From: Kingella oralis
GTDB taxonomy: Bacteria; Pseudomonadota; Gammaproteobacteria; Burkholderiales; Neisseriaceae
Assembly (NCBI RefSeq): GCF_014054985.1
Contig: NZ_CP059569.1
Span: 558,001-622,000, forward strand
Length of the DNA: 64,000 nucleotides
Direction of reading: 5' to 3'
Position 1 is the first letter of the stretch. Every line of letters begins with the position of its first letter. Shown here piece after piece: positions 25,842 to 34,316 of this stretch. Position numbers and translations under genes: made by a program. The notes beneath the pieces are model-generated. The model saw nothing but the letters and a program-made list of their open reading frames with translations, was not told where the DNA came from and made no database searches.

Positions 25842-26908
25842 ATCTGAACGATGGCTTGCGCGAACTGTTCCGCGAGATTCCCGCGCAGGCGCTGGTTGCC
25901 AACGACCGCAGTGAAAAACAGTTTTCAGACGGCCTTTTGTTCGCCTGCACGCAAGGCACGGCGGCGCAGGCATGGACGGTGTCGCTGTATGCCGCGCTGG
26001 TGCAGACGGGGCGGGACGAACTGGTAAAGCTGCCGCGTTTTCAGGCTGCCCTGCTGCGCGTGCTGATTGCCCTGCTGGCGGCGGTTTTTCGGCTGGGCAG
26101 AATCGATAAAACCGTGGGCGTGCAGAATTTCGGTTTGACCACCAATTTATACGATGCCGCGTTTTTGCAGCGCCGCCCCGCCGGATTACGCGCCGCCGCC
26201 TGCGCCGTCCGCCCGCGCACGGCAATCATCATTCGCTCGCTCAATGCCGTGCATCATCAAGATTTTATGAATGACTTGGCGGCATACGGCTGGCAGTTTC
26301 TGCTGATGCGTCAGGTGTATTTGAGCGACAGTTGGGCGCAAATCGCCCCGCACCGCGACAGTAAAAACGATATGAAACTGCTTGCCGACGGGCGATACCG
26401 TTTCCGCCGCCTTACCGCGCTGTGCCCCGATGCCGATTTTCAGGCTGCCTATTTGTTTTACAACCAGCTTTATTTGGGAAAATATTCGCAGGGCAATGTG
26501 CAGTTTACCGCGCGGTTTCTGCGCGAGGCGGTGTCGCGCGGTTTGCTGGATTTGTTTCTGCTGGAGCACTCGGCAGACGGTGCGGCGGCGGGTTGTGTCG
26601 GTGTTATCAGCGAAAACGGTGTATTGACCGCGCCGGTGCTGGGCTACGATTTGGCATTGCCGCAAAGCGAAGGACTGTACCGCCGCCTGTCGATGTTTAT
26701 CGCGCGATATTGCGCAGAGCGCGGGTTGCGGCAGCATTGGAGCAGCGGCGCGGCGCAGTTTAAAAAATCGCGCGGTGCAGTTGCCGAGTTGGAATACACG
26801 GCGGTTTACACGCGGCATCTGCCGTTTTATCAGCGCATGATTTGGGCAGGGCTGGTGAAATTGAGCAACGGGCTGTATCGGAAGATTTTGGAAGAGAATG
26901 AGCTTTAA
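25838..26908 (+). CDS. GNAT/FemAB-like acyltransferase candidate
   Basis: 356 residues with the start at ATG 25838 overlapping the ATP-grasp stop. The C-terminal half has the feel of a GNAT/FemAB fold: YLFYNQLYLGKYSQGNVQFT, LLDLFLLEHSADGAAAGCVGVI, then APVLGYDLALPQSEGLYRRLSMFIARYC. The N-terminal half (GVQNFGLTTNLYDAA, RTAIIIRSLN) would be a second such lobe. No acetyl-CoA P-loop (Q/RxxGxG/A) is clear, so this is a tentative fold call. It carries a perfect Neisseria-dialect DUS (25924-25935) as well as Kingella-type DUS. It is followed by a NIME-type repeat and a hairpin before the next gene. Confidence 0.6.
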   Translation: MNLNDGLRELFREIPAQALVANDRSEKQFSDGLLFACTQGTAAQAWTVSLYAALVQTGRDELVKLPRFQAALLRVLIALLAAVFRLGRIDKTVGVQNFGLTTNLYDAAFLQRRPAGLRAAACAVRPRTAIIIRSLNAVHHQDFMNDLAAYGWQFLLMRQVYLSDSWAQIAPHRDSKNDMKLLADGRYRFRRLTALCPDADFQAAYLFYNQLYLGKYSQGNVQFTARFLREAVSRGLLDLFLLEHSADGAAAGCVGVISENGVLTAPVLGYDLALPQSEGLYRRLSMFIARYCAERGLRQHWSSGAAQFKKSRGAVAELEYTAVYTRHLPFYQRMIWAGLVKLSNGLYRKILEENEL

Positions 26909-26930
26909 GGCAGCCTGAAAATAACAAGAG

Positions 26931-27037
26931 CCGTCATTCCCGCGCAGGCGGGAATCTTGTCTGGATATTCAGCCATGCCTTTAAAACGGACAACTGCATC
27001 ACTTCCCCCAAGATTCCCGCCTGCGCGGGAATGACGG
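26931..27037. repeat. NIME-type repeat flanked by inverted dRS3 motifs
   Basis: 107 bp. CCGTCATTCCCGCGCAGG at the left and its complement at the right enclose about 50 bp of unique sequence. Each end contains ATTCCC-N8-GGGAAT, the neisserial dRS3 signature. A second 107-bp unit with the same ends and a different core is at 39178-39284. Confidence 0.8.
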
Positions 27038-27049
27038 TAACAAAGATTT

Positions 27050-27080
27050 AAGGCAGCCTGAAAACTTTTCAGGCTGCCTT
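27050..27080 (+). terminator. DUS hairpin splitting the six-gene block
   Basis: AAGGCAGCCTGAAAA and TTTTCAGGCTGCCTT are separated by one to two bases. A nearly perfect 15-bp stem lies between the acyltransferase-like gene and the reductase gene. It could separate the block into two transcription units. Confidence 0.5.
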
Positions 27081-27099
27081 CCGAAAGGGAAAACACATC

Positions 27100-28080
27100 A
27101 TGGCAACAGTCTTAATCACAGGCGTAACGGGTTTTCTCGGCGGCTATGCGGTGCGCGAGATGTTGGACGCGGGCTATACCGTGCGTGGTTTCGGGCGCGA
27201 TGCGGCGAAGGCGGCGCAGTTGGAAGGCGAATGCGGGATAACCGTGCATCGCGGCGATTTGGCAGACGAAAACGCGGTATCGCACGCGCTCGACGGAGCG
27301 GATTTCTGCATTCATGCCGGTGCGTTGTCCACCGTTTGGGGGCATTGGCGCGATTTTTACGCCGCCAATGTGCAGGGCACGCAAAACGTGCTTTCAGGCT
27401 GCCTGAAACACGGCATCAAACGGCTGGTGTTCGTGTCGTCGCCCAGCATTTACACCGCGCCGCGAGACCAAATCAATCTTACCGAAAGCGATGCGCCCGC
27501 CGACAATCGCTTAAACCACTATATCCGCAGCAAAATTCTGGCAGAAAACCTTGTGCGCCAAAGCGGCGTGCCGAGCGTGATTATCCGCCCTCGCGGGTTG
27601 TTCGGCGTGGGCGACACCAGCATTATTCCGCGCCTGCTCGCACGCAACCGTAGCATCGGCATTCCGCTGGTTAAGGGCGGACAACATCTCACCGATTTGA
27701 CTTGCGTGGAAAACGTCGCCTACGCGCTGCGGCTGGCATTGCAAACCGAAGCCGCCGTCGGGCAGACCTACAACATCACCAACGGCGAACCGCAGCCGTT
27801 TGTTGATTTGCTCGCGCAGTTTTTCCAAGCGGCAGGGCAGAAAATGAACGCCCGCCGCGTATCCAAACAAGGCTTGTGGGCGGCGGCAAACGCGCTGGAA
27901 ACCGTTTTCAGGCTGCTCAGTATGGCAAAAGAGCCGCCCGTTACGCGCTACACCGCCTGCCTGCTCACCTACAGCCAAACCCTTAATATCCAAAAAGCAC
28001 AGCGCGAACTGGGCTACGCACCGCGTATCAGCATCGCGCAAGGAATCGAACACTATGTCCGCCATACCGCCCTTGATTGA
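27100..28080 (+). CDS. OleD-like NAD(P)-dependent epimerase/dehydrogenase
   Basis: 326-residue extended SDR. Nucleotide-binding GVTGFLG is at 8-14, the VHRGDLAD acidic patch at about 49-56, and active-site VSSPSIY at about 112-118 leads to Y141 and K145 (YIRSK). The stretches STVWGHWRDFYAANVQGTQNVL and PPVTRYTACLLTYSQTLNI closely recall OleD and 3-beta-HSD family reductases, which reduce beta-keto acids or similar in long-chain olefin/beta-lactone pathways. That similarity is from memory and suggests a beta-keto substrate made by the ketosynthase of this block. The gene overlaps the next by 26 bp. A DUS encodes LSGCLKHG. Confidence 0.8.
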   Translation: MATVLITGVTGFLGGYAVREMLDAGYTVRGFGRDAAKAAQLEGECGITVHRGDLADENAVSHALDGADFCIHAGALSTVWGHWRDFYAANVQGTQNVLSGCLKHGIKRLVFVSSPSIYTAPRDQINLTESDAPADNRLNHYIRSKILAENLVRQSGVPSVIIRPRGLFGVGDTSIIPRLLARNRSIGIPLVKGGQHLTDLTCVENVAYALRLALQTEAAVGQTYNITNGEPQPFVDLLAQFFQAAGQKMNARRVSKQGLWAAANALETVFRLLSMAKEPPVTRYTACLLTYSQTLNIQKAQRELGYAPRISIAQGIEHYVRHTALD

Positions 28081-28861
28081 ATCCGTGCGCTATTTCGCCT
28101 GCGGCTACTGCGTGAACCACTTGCAACACATCTTCCGCCGCCACCCCAAACAAACGCGCGTGTTCCAAGCAGGCGTGTTTCTCATCAAACACCGCGTTCA
28201 CGGCCATATCCTTTACGACACGGGCTACGGCACGGCACTCAACCGCCGGTACTGGAAATACCAGATTTACCGCGCCGTCAATCCCACTTTTGTCCGCGCC
28301 GAAGATACCATCGCCGCGCAGCTTGCCGCCGCAGGCATTGTTTCAGACGACATCGGCACGGTGATTGTGTCGCACCTGCACCCCGACCACATCGGCGGAC
28401 TGAAATCCTTTCCCCGCGCCCGCATACTCACCACCGCAGGCGTGATGCAGACCTACCGCGAAAACCGTCTGCGTTCGCTGATTTTCCCCGAATTTCTGCC
28501 CGACGATTTTGCCGAACGCGCCGAAACCGTACCTATCAACGCCTTTCAGACGACCTTTGCCCATGCCGAAACCGCCGATTTGTTCGGCGACGGCTCATTG
28601 CTGCTCGCCGCGCTGGACGGCCATGCCAAAGGGCAGGGCTGCCTGTATATCCCCGAGCGCAAAATCTTTATCGCCGCCGATACCTGCTGGGGGCAGGACG
28701 TACTGCCGCTCACCGACCAAATGCGCCGTATTCCGCGCCTGATTCAGGACGACTTCGCTGCCTACCGCCGCAACACCGCGCTGCTGCAAACCATGCAGGC
28801 CGACGGCATCCGCGTGCTGGTGAGCCATGATACGCCCGAATACATCGGGGATATTTTATGA
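28055..28861 (+). CDS. Metallo-beta-lactamase-fold hydrolase
   Basis: 268 residues with the binuclear metal motif SHLHPDH (H107, H109, D111, H112), then a DGHAKGQG segment (third His), AADTCWG (bridging Asp) and VSHDTPE near the C-terminus (last His). N-terminal GVFLIKHRVHGHILYDTGYG is the usual first strand pair. Members hydrolyse lactones, thioesters and phosphodiesters. In this block it could open a lactone or release an acyl chain. It overlaps both neighbours (26 bp and ATGA). It contains a perfect AGGTCGTCTGAA on the complementary strand (28545-28556), the N. mucosa-type DUS. Confidence 0.88.
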   Translation: MSAIPPLIESVRYFACGYCVNHLQHIFRRHPKQTRVFQAGVFLIKHRVHGHILYDTGYGTALNRRYWKYQIYRAVNPTFVRAEDTIAAQLAAAGIVSDDIGTVIVSHLHPDHIGGLKSFPRARILTTAGVMQTYRENRLRSLIFPEFLPDDFAERAETVPINAFQTTFAHAETADLFGDGSLLLAALDGHAKGQGCLYIPERKIFIAADTCWGQDVLPLTDQMRRIPRLIQDDFAAYRRNTALLQTMQADGIRVLVSHDTPEYIGDIL

Positions 28862-30123
28862 CCGCGCTGTGGCTGTTTCTCAAAACCTTTATCCTCATCC
28901 GCTGGTTTCCCGCCAAAAACCGCGCCGCGCTGCTGCGCCGCCAGCAAAAAGCCCTTGCCGCGCAAAAAACGTTTTTCAGGCTGCATCTGCCTTATCTGCA
29001 AAACGGCGGCAGCTTTGAAGACATCAAAATGGACAAAGCCCTGATGATGGCGCGTTTTGACGACTTGAACACTGTGGACATCAGCAAAGACCAAGCCATG
29101 AAAGTTGCCCTTGAAGCCGAGCGCACGCGCGATTTCAGCCCCACCGTCGGTAGAATTTCCGTGGGCTTGTCGTCGGGCACATCGGGGCATCGCGGGCTGT
29201 TTCTCACATCGCCCGAAGAGCAGGCGATGTGGGCAGGCGCGGTGCTGGCAAAAATGCTGCCGCGCGGCAGATGTTTCGGGCAGCACATCGCGTTTTTTCT
29301 GCGTGCCAACAACAATCTCTATCAAACGCTGGATTCGCCGCTGCTGTCGTTCCGCTTTTTTGACATGGAAACGCCGCTTGCCGAACACCTTGCCGCGCTG
29401 CAAAACGCGCAGCCGAGCATACTGGTTGCGCCCGCATCTGTGCTGGCGCGGCTGGCGGCGTATCAGGAGCAGGGAAAACTCAACATTGCGCCGCAGAAAA
29501 TCATCGCCGTGGCCGAAGTGTTGGAAAACCGCGATGCCGACTACATCGCCGCCGTTTTCAGGCTGCCTTTCGTTGACCAAATCTACCAAGCCACCGAAGG
29601 CTTTCTCGCCGCCACCTGTCGCTGCGGCACGCTGCACCTGAACGAAGACATTGTGATGGTCGAACCCGAATGGCTGGACGACACACGCTTCATCCCCGTG
29701 ATTACCGACCTCAAACGCCGCTCGCAGGCATTTGTAAGCTACCACCTCAACGACATCCTGCACATCCGCCGCGAACCCTGCCCCTGCGGCTCGCCGCATC
29801 TGGCTCTGGCAAAAATTGAAGGGCGTGAAGACGATGTTTTCCAATTTCAAAATCGCGCGGGCGAAACCGTGGAAATCTATCCCGACTTTATCCGCCGCTG
29901 CATCCTGTTTATCGACGGCATCCGCGAATACCAAGTCTGCCAAACAGGCGGAAAAACCATTGAAATCGCTGTTTCAGGCTGCCCCGACGGCACGCAGAAC
30001 GCCATTGTCGCGCAGTTTGAAAAGCTGATGGCGCAACACGGCATAGCCGGCACGGAGTACCGCTTTGTGCCGTACAGGCAGCCTGAAAAAAGAAAATTGA
30101 AACGTATCGAGAGAAAGACGTAG
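28858..30123 (+). CDS. F390-synthetase / phenylacetate-CoA-ligase-like adenylating enzyme
   Basis: 421 residues. The P-loop-like LSSGTSGHRGLFL is at about 103-115. IYQATEGFLAATCRCG (about 240-255) is the adenylate-binding YxxTEG motif plus paired Cys. EPCPCGSPH with KIEGREDDVF is the hinge typical of the PaaK/coenzyme F390 synthetase group. It fits the clade annotated as a putative adenylate-forming enzyme (TIGR02304, from memory). It should activate a carboxylic acid as an adenylate and perhaps load CoA or a carrier. No acyl-carrier protein is in the block. It overlaps the MBL gene by ATGA and sits 7 bp before the ketosynthase gene. Confidence 0.85.
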   Translation: MTALWLFLKTFILIRWFPAKNRAALLRRQQKALAAQKTFFRLHLPYLQNGGSFEDIKMDKALMMARFDDLNTVDISKDQAMKVALEAERTRDFSPTVGRISVGLSSGTSGHRGLFLTSPEEQAMWAGAVLAKMLPRGRCFGQHIAFFLRANNNLYQTLDSPLLSFRFFDMETPLAEHLAALQNAQPSILVAPASVLARLAAYQEQGKLNIAPQKIIAVAEVLENRDADYIAAVFRLPFVDQIYQATEGFLAATCRCGTLHLNEDIVMVEPEWLDDTRFIPVITDLKRRSQAFVSYHLNDILHIRREPCPCGSPHLALAKIEGREDDVFQFQNRAGETVEIYPDFIRRCILFIDGIREYQVCQTGGKTIEIAVSGCPDGTQNAIVAQFEKLMAQHGIAGTEYRFVPYRQPEKRKLKRIERKT

Positions 30124-30130
30124 GGTAAAC

Positions 30131-31060
30131 ATGAACAAACTGGAAATCATCGGCTGGGGCAGCTACCTGCCCGAACACACCGTCTGCTTCAACGCTCAGA
30201 CGCGCCACCGTGCAGGCGCAGGCGAAAGCCAGCTCGGAATGCTGGTAACGGCCGCACGCCGCGCCTTAAACAAAGCGGGCATTGCCGCCGCCGAGTTGGA
30301 CTGCATCGTCTGCGCCGCCGCCGTCGGCGTGCAGCCCATTCCCTGCACCGCCGCGCTGATACACGAACAAATCGCCCTCGGCACAGCCATACCCGCGCTG
30401 GACATCAATTCCACCTGCACCAGCTTCCTCACCGCGCTGGACACAGTGTCCTATCTGATTGCCGCAGCTCGTTACGATACCGTGCTGATTGTGGCGGGCG
30501 ACCTGGCTTCCTGCGCCCTCAATCCCGAGCAGAGCGAGAGTTTCAAACTGTTCGGCGACGGCGCGGCGGCCATTGTCGTGCGCCGCACCGAAGTCGAAAA
30601 AGGCGTGCTGGCCGCCGAACAGCGCACCTGGTCGGAAGGCGCGCACAGCACCGAAATACGCGGCGGCCTCACCGCGCTGCCGCCGCAGCGTTACACGGAA
30701 AGCAACCACGCCGATTTTTTGTTTGACATGCAAGGGCGCGAAGTGCTCAAACTCTCGCTGCAAAAAATCCCCGCCCTGTTTGACGAATTTTGGGCGCGGC
30801 ACGGTTTGCGCCCCGAAGACATCGCGCTGGTGATTCCCCACCAGGCCAGCCCCGCGCTGCCCGTGATGATGAAAACGCTGGGCTTCAAAAAAGGGCAGTA
30901 TGTCGATGCCGTTGCCGAATACGGCAACATGGTTTCCGCCTCTGTGCCTTTTATGCTGTGCAAAGTGTTGGAAGAAGGCCGTCTGAAAGCCGGCGACAAA
31001 GTGCTGCTGTCGGGCACCGCGGCCGGGTTGACCTGCAATATCGTGTGTTTGCAGCTTTGA
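30131..31060 (+). CDS. FabH-like 3-oxoacyl-ACP synthase III
   Basis: 309 residues with an intact thiolase-fold triad: C96 in DINSTCTSF, H237 in VIPHQASPAL and N266 in EYGNMVSAS. The nucleotide-loop region SFKLFGDGAAAIVV is as in FabH. It would condense an acyl thioester with malonyl-ACP, or with another acyl chain as OleA does; which one cannot be read from sequence. As the last gene of a tightly packed block with an adenylating enzyme and an OleD-like reductase, it is unlikely to be the housekeeping fabH. It holds a perfect Neisseria DUS AGGCCGTCTGAA at 30976-30987. Confidence 0.88.
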   Translation: MNKLEIIGWGSYLPEHTVCFNAQTRHRAGAGESQLGMLVTAARRALNKAGIAAAELDCIVCAAAVGVQPIPCTAALIHEQIALGTAIPALDINSTCTSFLTALDTVSYLIAAARYDTVLIVAGDLASCALNPEQSESFKLFGDGAAAIVVRRTEVEKGVLAAEQRTWSEGAHSTEIRGGLTALPPQRYTESNHADFLFDMQGREVLKLSLQKIPALFDEFWARHGLRPEDIALVIPHQASPALPVMMKTLGFKKGQYVDAVAEYGNMVSASVPFMLCKVLEEGRLKAGDKVLLSGTAAGLTCNIVCLQL

Positions 31061-31117
31061 GGGGCGCGCAATATTCGTTTGCGTGCGTTTCAGGCTACCG
31101 TATGCGGGAAATCTGTG

Positions 31118-31239
31118 ATGAAATCCAAAACCCCTTATTTTTTCGCTGCTGCGCTGTTGGCAATCGGCAGCGTGGCGGCGCGTTGGTGGAAATCACCGCG
31201 CAAGGCGCGTGCGTACAAACGATTCGCTTCGTGAATTAA
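31118..31239 (+). pseudogene. Remnant of the membrane-anchored BamE-like gene
   Basis: The first 20 codons (MKSKTPYFFAAALLAIGSVA) match the start of the intact gene at 31669 (MKPQTRYFTAAALLAIGGIA). The end in another frame, VEITAQGACVQTIRFVN and stop at 31239, resembles that gene's end (AEIRADGERVGTVR). The middle ~85 codons are deleted. A 38-codon frame could still be translated. Confidence 0.65.
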
Positions 31240-31275
31240 ACGGCAGCCTGAAAACCACTTTCCAAGGAGACGACC

Positions 31276-31608
31276 ATGCCCGTTTTTTCCCGCAAAGGCA
31301 TAGACTGCCCGCAATGCGCTGAGTTTAAAACACGCGTGAAAATGGAAGGCGCGGCGCATTTGCAGCGCACGCTGTGCCATGTTGAAAACGCCGTGTCGCT
31401 GGGCATTTTGCGCGATATGGGCAAAGAAATCGACCCCGCATGGAGCGAATCGCTGGCGGAATGCCGCGCCTTAGGCAGCGGGCGCGACCGCTTCGGCTGG
31501 TACGACAGCCTATCGCTGTATTTTGAATGCACCCGTTGCCGGCGGCGTTATCAGCTATGCGGCGACACCTATCACGGCAATGTGTGGTGGGAGCAGGCGG
31601 TGCGCTGA
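31276..31608 (+). CDS. CxxC zinc-binding hypothetical protein
   Basis: 110 residues. Paired cysteines at C11/C14 and C85/C88 probably bind one zinc, with an extra C95 nearby. It contains WYDSLSLYFECTRC and ends TYHGNVWWEQAVR. There is no signal peptide. A diverged C-terminal remnant of a paralogue sits at 24577-24720, just before the ATP-grasp gene. The next gene (31669) starts 60 bp downstream, across a DUS pair, and a remnant of its paralogue is also present, so the two genes form a unit that was duplicated. Function unknown. Confidence 0.7.
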   Translation: MPVFSRKGIDCPQCAEFKTRVKMEGAAHLQRTLCHVENAVSLGILRDMGKEIDPAWSESLAECRALGSGRDRFGWYDSLSLYFECTRCRRRYQLCGDTYHGNVWWEQAVR

Positions 31609-31668
31609 TTGCGGCAGCCTGAAAACAGGTTTGCTCATTTCAGGCTGCCTTACCACAAGGAATTCACA

Positions 31669-32031
31669 ATGAAACCCCAAACCCGTTATTTCACCGCCGC
31701 CGCGTTGTTGGCAATCGGCGGCATAGCGGCGGTGGCATTATTCCCCCGCACTCACTGCGCCCTATGCGGGCAGGGCGGCGGCATTTGGCACAGCACGCAG
31801 GACTACTGCATCCGTCCCGACTGCCGACAGCAACACAACTGCGGCGAACGCGCGTTTGTGCCGCGCGAACAATGCCAAACCATCCGCGCAGGCGACACGC
31901 TGGATAAGGCGTGGTTTATCCTTGGCGAACCCGCGCAATCGCACGGCAACCATTGGGTTTGGGAAGCAAAAGGCGGCGGCAAAACGGCGGAAATCAGGGC
32001 AGATGGCGAGCGGGTGGGAACGGTTCGCTGA
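31669..32031 (+). CDS. Membrane-anchored, Cys-rich protein with BamE/SmpA-like C-terminus
   Basis: 120 residues with the start at ATG 31669, AAGGA upstream. An N-terminal hydrophobic helix (about 8-25) acts as a signal anchor. Six cysteines in CALCG, DYCIRPDC, HNCG and EQC suggest a disulfide- or metal-stabilised periplasmic region. The end TIRAGDTLDKAWFILGEPAQ with NHWVWEAKGGG follows the BamE/SmpA pattern (G.t...v...lG.P...W.y). Paired with the CxxC gene at 31276. Function unknown. It is followed by ~315 bp without genes that holds DUS, a DUS-linked repeat (about 32043) and the fetA upstream region. Confidence 0.65.
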   Translation: MKPQTRYFTAAALLAIGGIAAVALFPRTHCALCGQGGGIWHSTQDYCIRPDCRQQHNCGERAFVPREQCQTIRAGDTLDKAWFILGEPAQSHGNHWVWEAKGGGKTAEIRADGERVGTVR

Positions 32032-32292
32032 GGAGGATAGAAAGGCAGCCTGCGTAGCGCAGCAGAGTTGCGAAGCCAAAATGCTGTTTAGCGCGTTTCA
32101 GGCTGCCTTTTGTGCTGCGTACCAACGCCAGCCGCATTAAATCCAACGCGCCATCAGAAAGCCCATAAGGCAGCCTGAAAACGAGTAAAACAACACTATC
32201 CCCCTGTTTTCAGGCTGCCTTTTCCCCGCCTGCCCCATTCCCATCCCCACAACTCATACGGTTTTTCTATTCATGGTTTTGTCAAAACGTGT

Positions 32293-32325
32293 TAATATTG
32301 AGAACGAATTTTATTTTTGTTCAAC
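32293..32325 (+). promoter_or_regulatory. Possible iron-regulated promoter region of fetA
   Basis: AT-rich segment 25-55 bp before the fetA start, with a TAATAT -10-like box (32293-32298) and an imperfect palindrome GAAC...GTTC with an A/T core (32302-32322). About 10 of 19 positions match the Fur consensus by eye. The poly-C tract that makes neisserial fetA phase-variable is not present. Confidence 0.3.
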
Positions 32326-32348
32326 CTTAATCCGACTGAGAGAAAACC

Positions 32349-34316
32349 ATGAAAACACCCTTTTTCAAACTTTCCGTGCTCACCTTGGCATTGGCAGCGG
32401 GCTACGCCCAAGCCGAGGATTTGCCCGCCGAGCACAAGCAGGAATTGCAAAACATCACGGTCAAAGGCGACATCTCCACCCGCCGCGTGACCACCAAAAA
32501 AATGGACGAATCCACCTCCACCGACATGAAAGACGTGCTGTTCAACGAGCCGTCCATCAACTTCGGAGGCGGCAACGCCACTTCGCAATGGGTGTCCATC
32601 CGCGGTATGGGGCAAGACCAAATCGACATGAAAGTGGACAACACCTATTCCGATTCACAAATTTTCCACCACAACGGGCGGTTTTTGTTAGACCCCAGCT
32701 TGGTGAAAGTAGTCGGCGTGCAAAAAGGCACAGGCTCGGCATCGGCGGGCATCGGTGCCACCAGCGGCGCGATTGTCGCCAAAACCGTGGATGCCGCCGA
32801 TTTGCTGCGCGAAGGGCAAAACGTGGGCTTCAAATTAAACGCAGGCGTAAGCAGCAATAAAGGCTACAACCGTGGCGCAGCCGTTTACGGGCGTTGGGGC
32901 GGCTTGGATGCCTTGATTACAGGCAACTGGGTTACCGAAAAAGACTACAAAGCAGGCAACGGCTACCGCAGCGCAACAGGCAACAAAGTAAACGGCAGCG
33001 CGATTGGACAACGCGGCTTGCTCGCCAAATTTGCCTACAATTTCAACGACGGCCACCGCGTTGAATTAAGCCATCGCCAAGAAAAAACCTACGGCACACG
33101 CAATTTGCGTGAAGAATTTGACTTCGCCCAAGCAGGCAGAAGTGCAACCAACAGCCCGCGCTATCGCATCCTCACGCAAGACACCACCAACCTTGCTTAC
33201 GAGGGCAAGCAACTGGGCGCATTAGGCAGCCTGAAAGCCAATGTGTACACCCAAACCATCAAGCGCGAAGAACCCAGCGCCACCGAAACCGCCACCAACA
33301 AAATCGTAACCAATGGCGCAAACGTGGGCTTTGACACGCCGCTGTTTGACAAACACACGCTCAAATACGGCGTGAACTGGCGCAAAGAAAAAAGCAAACC
33401 CGACAGCCTAAGCGGCGGGCGTGTGCGCGAAGAAAAAACCGATTACGGCATCTACGCCGAAGGCATTTGGGATATTGCGCCCGTAACGCTGACCACAGGC
33501 GTGCGCTACGACCACTACAAAACCTTGTTCTCTGGCAACAGCAAAAGCTCAGGCAGCAAGGTGAACCCCAGCATTGGCGTGATTTGGGACGCTACGCCCG
33601 ATTTATCCTTCAACGCCAATTTAAACTACGCCAGCCGCAGCCCACGCTTGTATGAAGTGATGCTTTCAGGCAGCCGCACCGCGCTGGCCGACCCCAATTT
33701 AAAAGCAGAACGCGCGCGCAATGCCGAAGTGGGCGTGAAATACAAACTCAACGACGCGCTGTTAATTGAAGCCAGCTATTTTGACCAACAAATCAAAGAC
33801 GTGCAGGCTTGGCGCAGCCTTGGGCGCGGTCGCTTTATGGCGTACAACGGCGGCACGCTGAAAAACAAAGGCTACGAAATCTCCACTTCCTACCGCTGGC
33901 GCGGTTTAACCGCACGCGCAGGGGTTGCCTACAACAAGCCCAAAATTGACAGCACCAATATTGACTCGCTGGTAACGTTTGTGCCCGTGGGGCGCACATG
34001 GACAGCGGGCTTGTCTTACCAATTTGAAAATCCCAATTTGGAAATCGGCTGGCGCGGACGCTTTGTGCAACGCACCGAACACTCCGCCTACCAACGCGGC
34101 TCAGGCGGCGGCACAGAACGCCCAGGCTACGGCGTAAACGATATTTATCTGAACTGGAAACCCCTGCCCGGCAAAGACAATTTGAATGTGAACTTTGCCA
34201 TCAACAACGTGGGCAACAAATACTACAAATCGCACACGCAACGCGAAAGCACCAACGGCAGTTCCTTGCCCGAAGCAGGGCGCGATGTGCGTTTGGGCGT
34301 GAATTATCGTTGGTAG
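32349..34316 (+). CDS. fetA: FetA/FrpB-like TonB-dependent siderophore receptor
   Basis: 655 residues. Signal peptide 1-22 (cleavage after GYAQA). Plug domain with MKDVLFNEPSINFGGGNATS and VSIRGMGQDQIDMKVDNTYSDSQ; VQKGTGSASAGIGATSGAI closes the plug. It is followed by a 22-strand-type barrel ending in ...RLGVNYRW with terminal aromatic Trp. These stretches match meningococcal FetA (FrpB) almost word for word, for example NPNLEIGWRGR and AGRDVRLGVNY. It would import a ferric catecholate-type siderophore across the outer membrane using TonB. It is somewhat shorter than neisserial FetA, with shorter surface loops. The binding protein, two permeases and an ATPase follow. Confidence 0.9.
   Translation: MKTPFFKLSVLTLALAAGYAQAEDLPAEHKQELQNITVKGDISTRRVTTKKMDESTSTDMKDVLFNEPSINFGGGNATSQWVSIRGMGQDQIDMKVDNTYSDSQIFHHNGRFLLDPSLVKVVGVQKGTGSASAGIGATSGAIVAKTVDAADLLREGQNVGFKLNAGVSSNKGYNRGAAVYGRWGGLDALITGNWVTEKDYKAGNGYRSATGNKVNGSAIGQRGLLAKFAYNFNDGHRVELSHRQEKTYGTRNLREEFDFAQAGRSATNSPRYRILTQDTTNLAYEGKQLGALGSLKANVYTQTIKREEPSATETATNKIVTNGANVGFDTPLFDKHTLKYGVNWRKEKSKPDSLSGGRVREEKTDYGIYAEGIWDIAPVTLTTGVRYDHYKTLFSGNSKSSGSKVNPSIGVIWDATPDLSFNANLNYASRSPRLYEVMLSGSRTALADPNLKAERARNAEVGVKYKLNDALLIEASYFDQQIKDVQAWRSLGRGRFMAYNGGTLKNKGYEISTSYRWRGLTARAGVAYNKPKIDSTNIDSLVTFVPVGRTWTAGLSYQFENPNLEIGWRGRFVQRTEHSAYQRGSGGGTERPGYGVNDIYLNWKPLPGKDNLNVNFAINNVGNKYYKSHTQRESTNGSSLPEAGRDVRLGVNYRW

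Noticed and set aside
26931..27037. dRS3 repeats as a prophage attachment site in use
   Set aside because: No phage genes lie next to either NIME unit.
30131..31060. Ketosynthase as the housekeeping fabH
   Set aside because: It is not in a fab operon and is tightly linked to five unrelated enzymes; fabH is normally with plsX/fabD.
24717..31060. A standard OleABCD olefin pathway
   Set aside because: No OleB-type alpha/beta hydrolase or OleC-type ligase; the adenylating enzyme is of the PaaK/F390 group and extra ATP-grasp and acyltransferase-like genes are present.
31085..31096. Eikenella-type DUS at the 3' edge of the six-gene block
   Set aside because: Read on the correct strand it is a two-mismatch variant of the Kingella DUS, not the Eikenella dialect.
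32270..32298. Phase-variable poly-C promoter of fetA
   Set aside because: No homopolymer tract is present between the possible promoter boxes.
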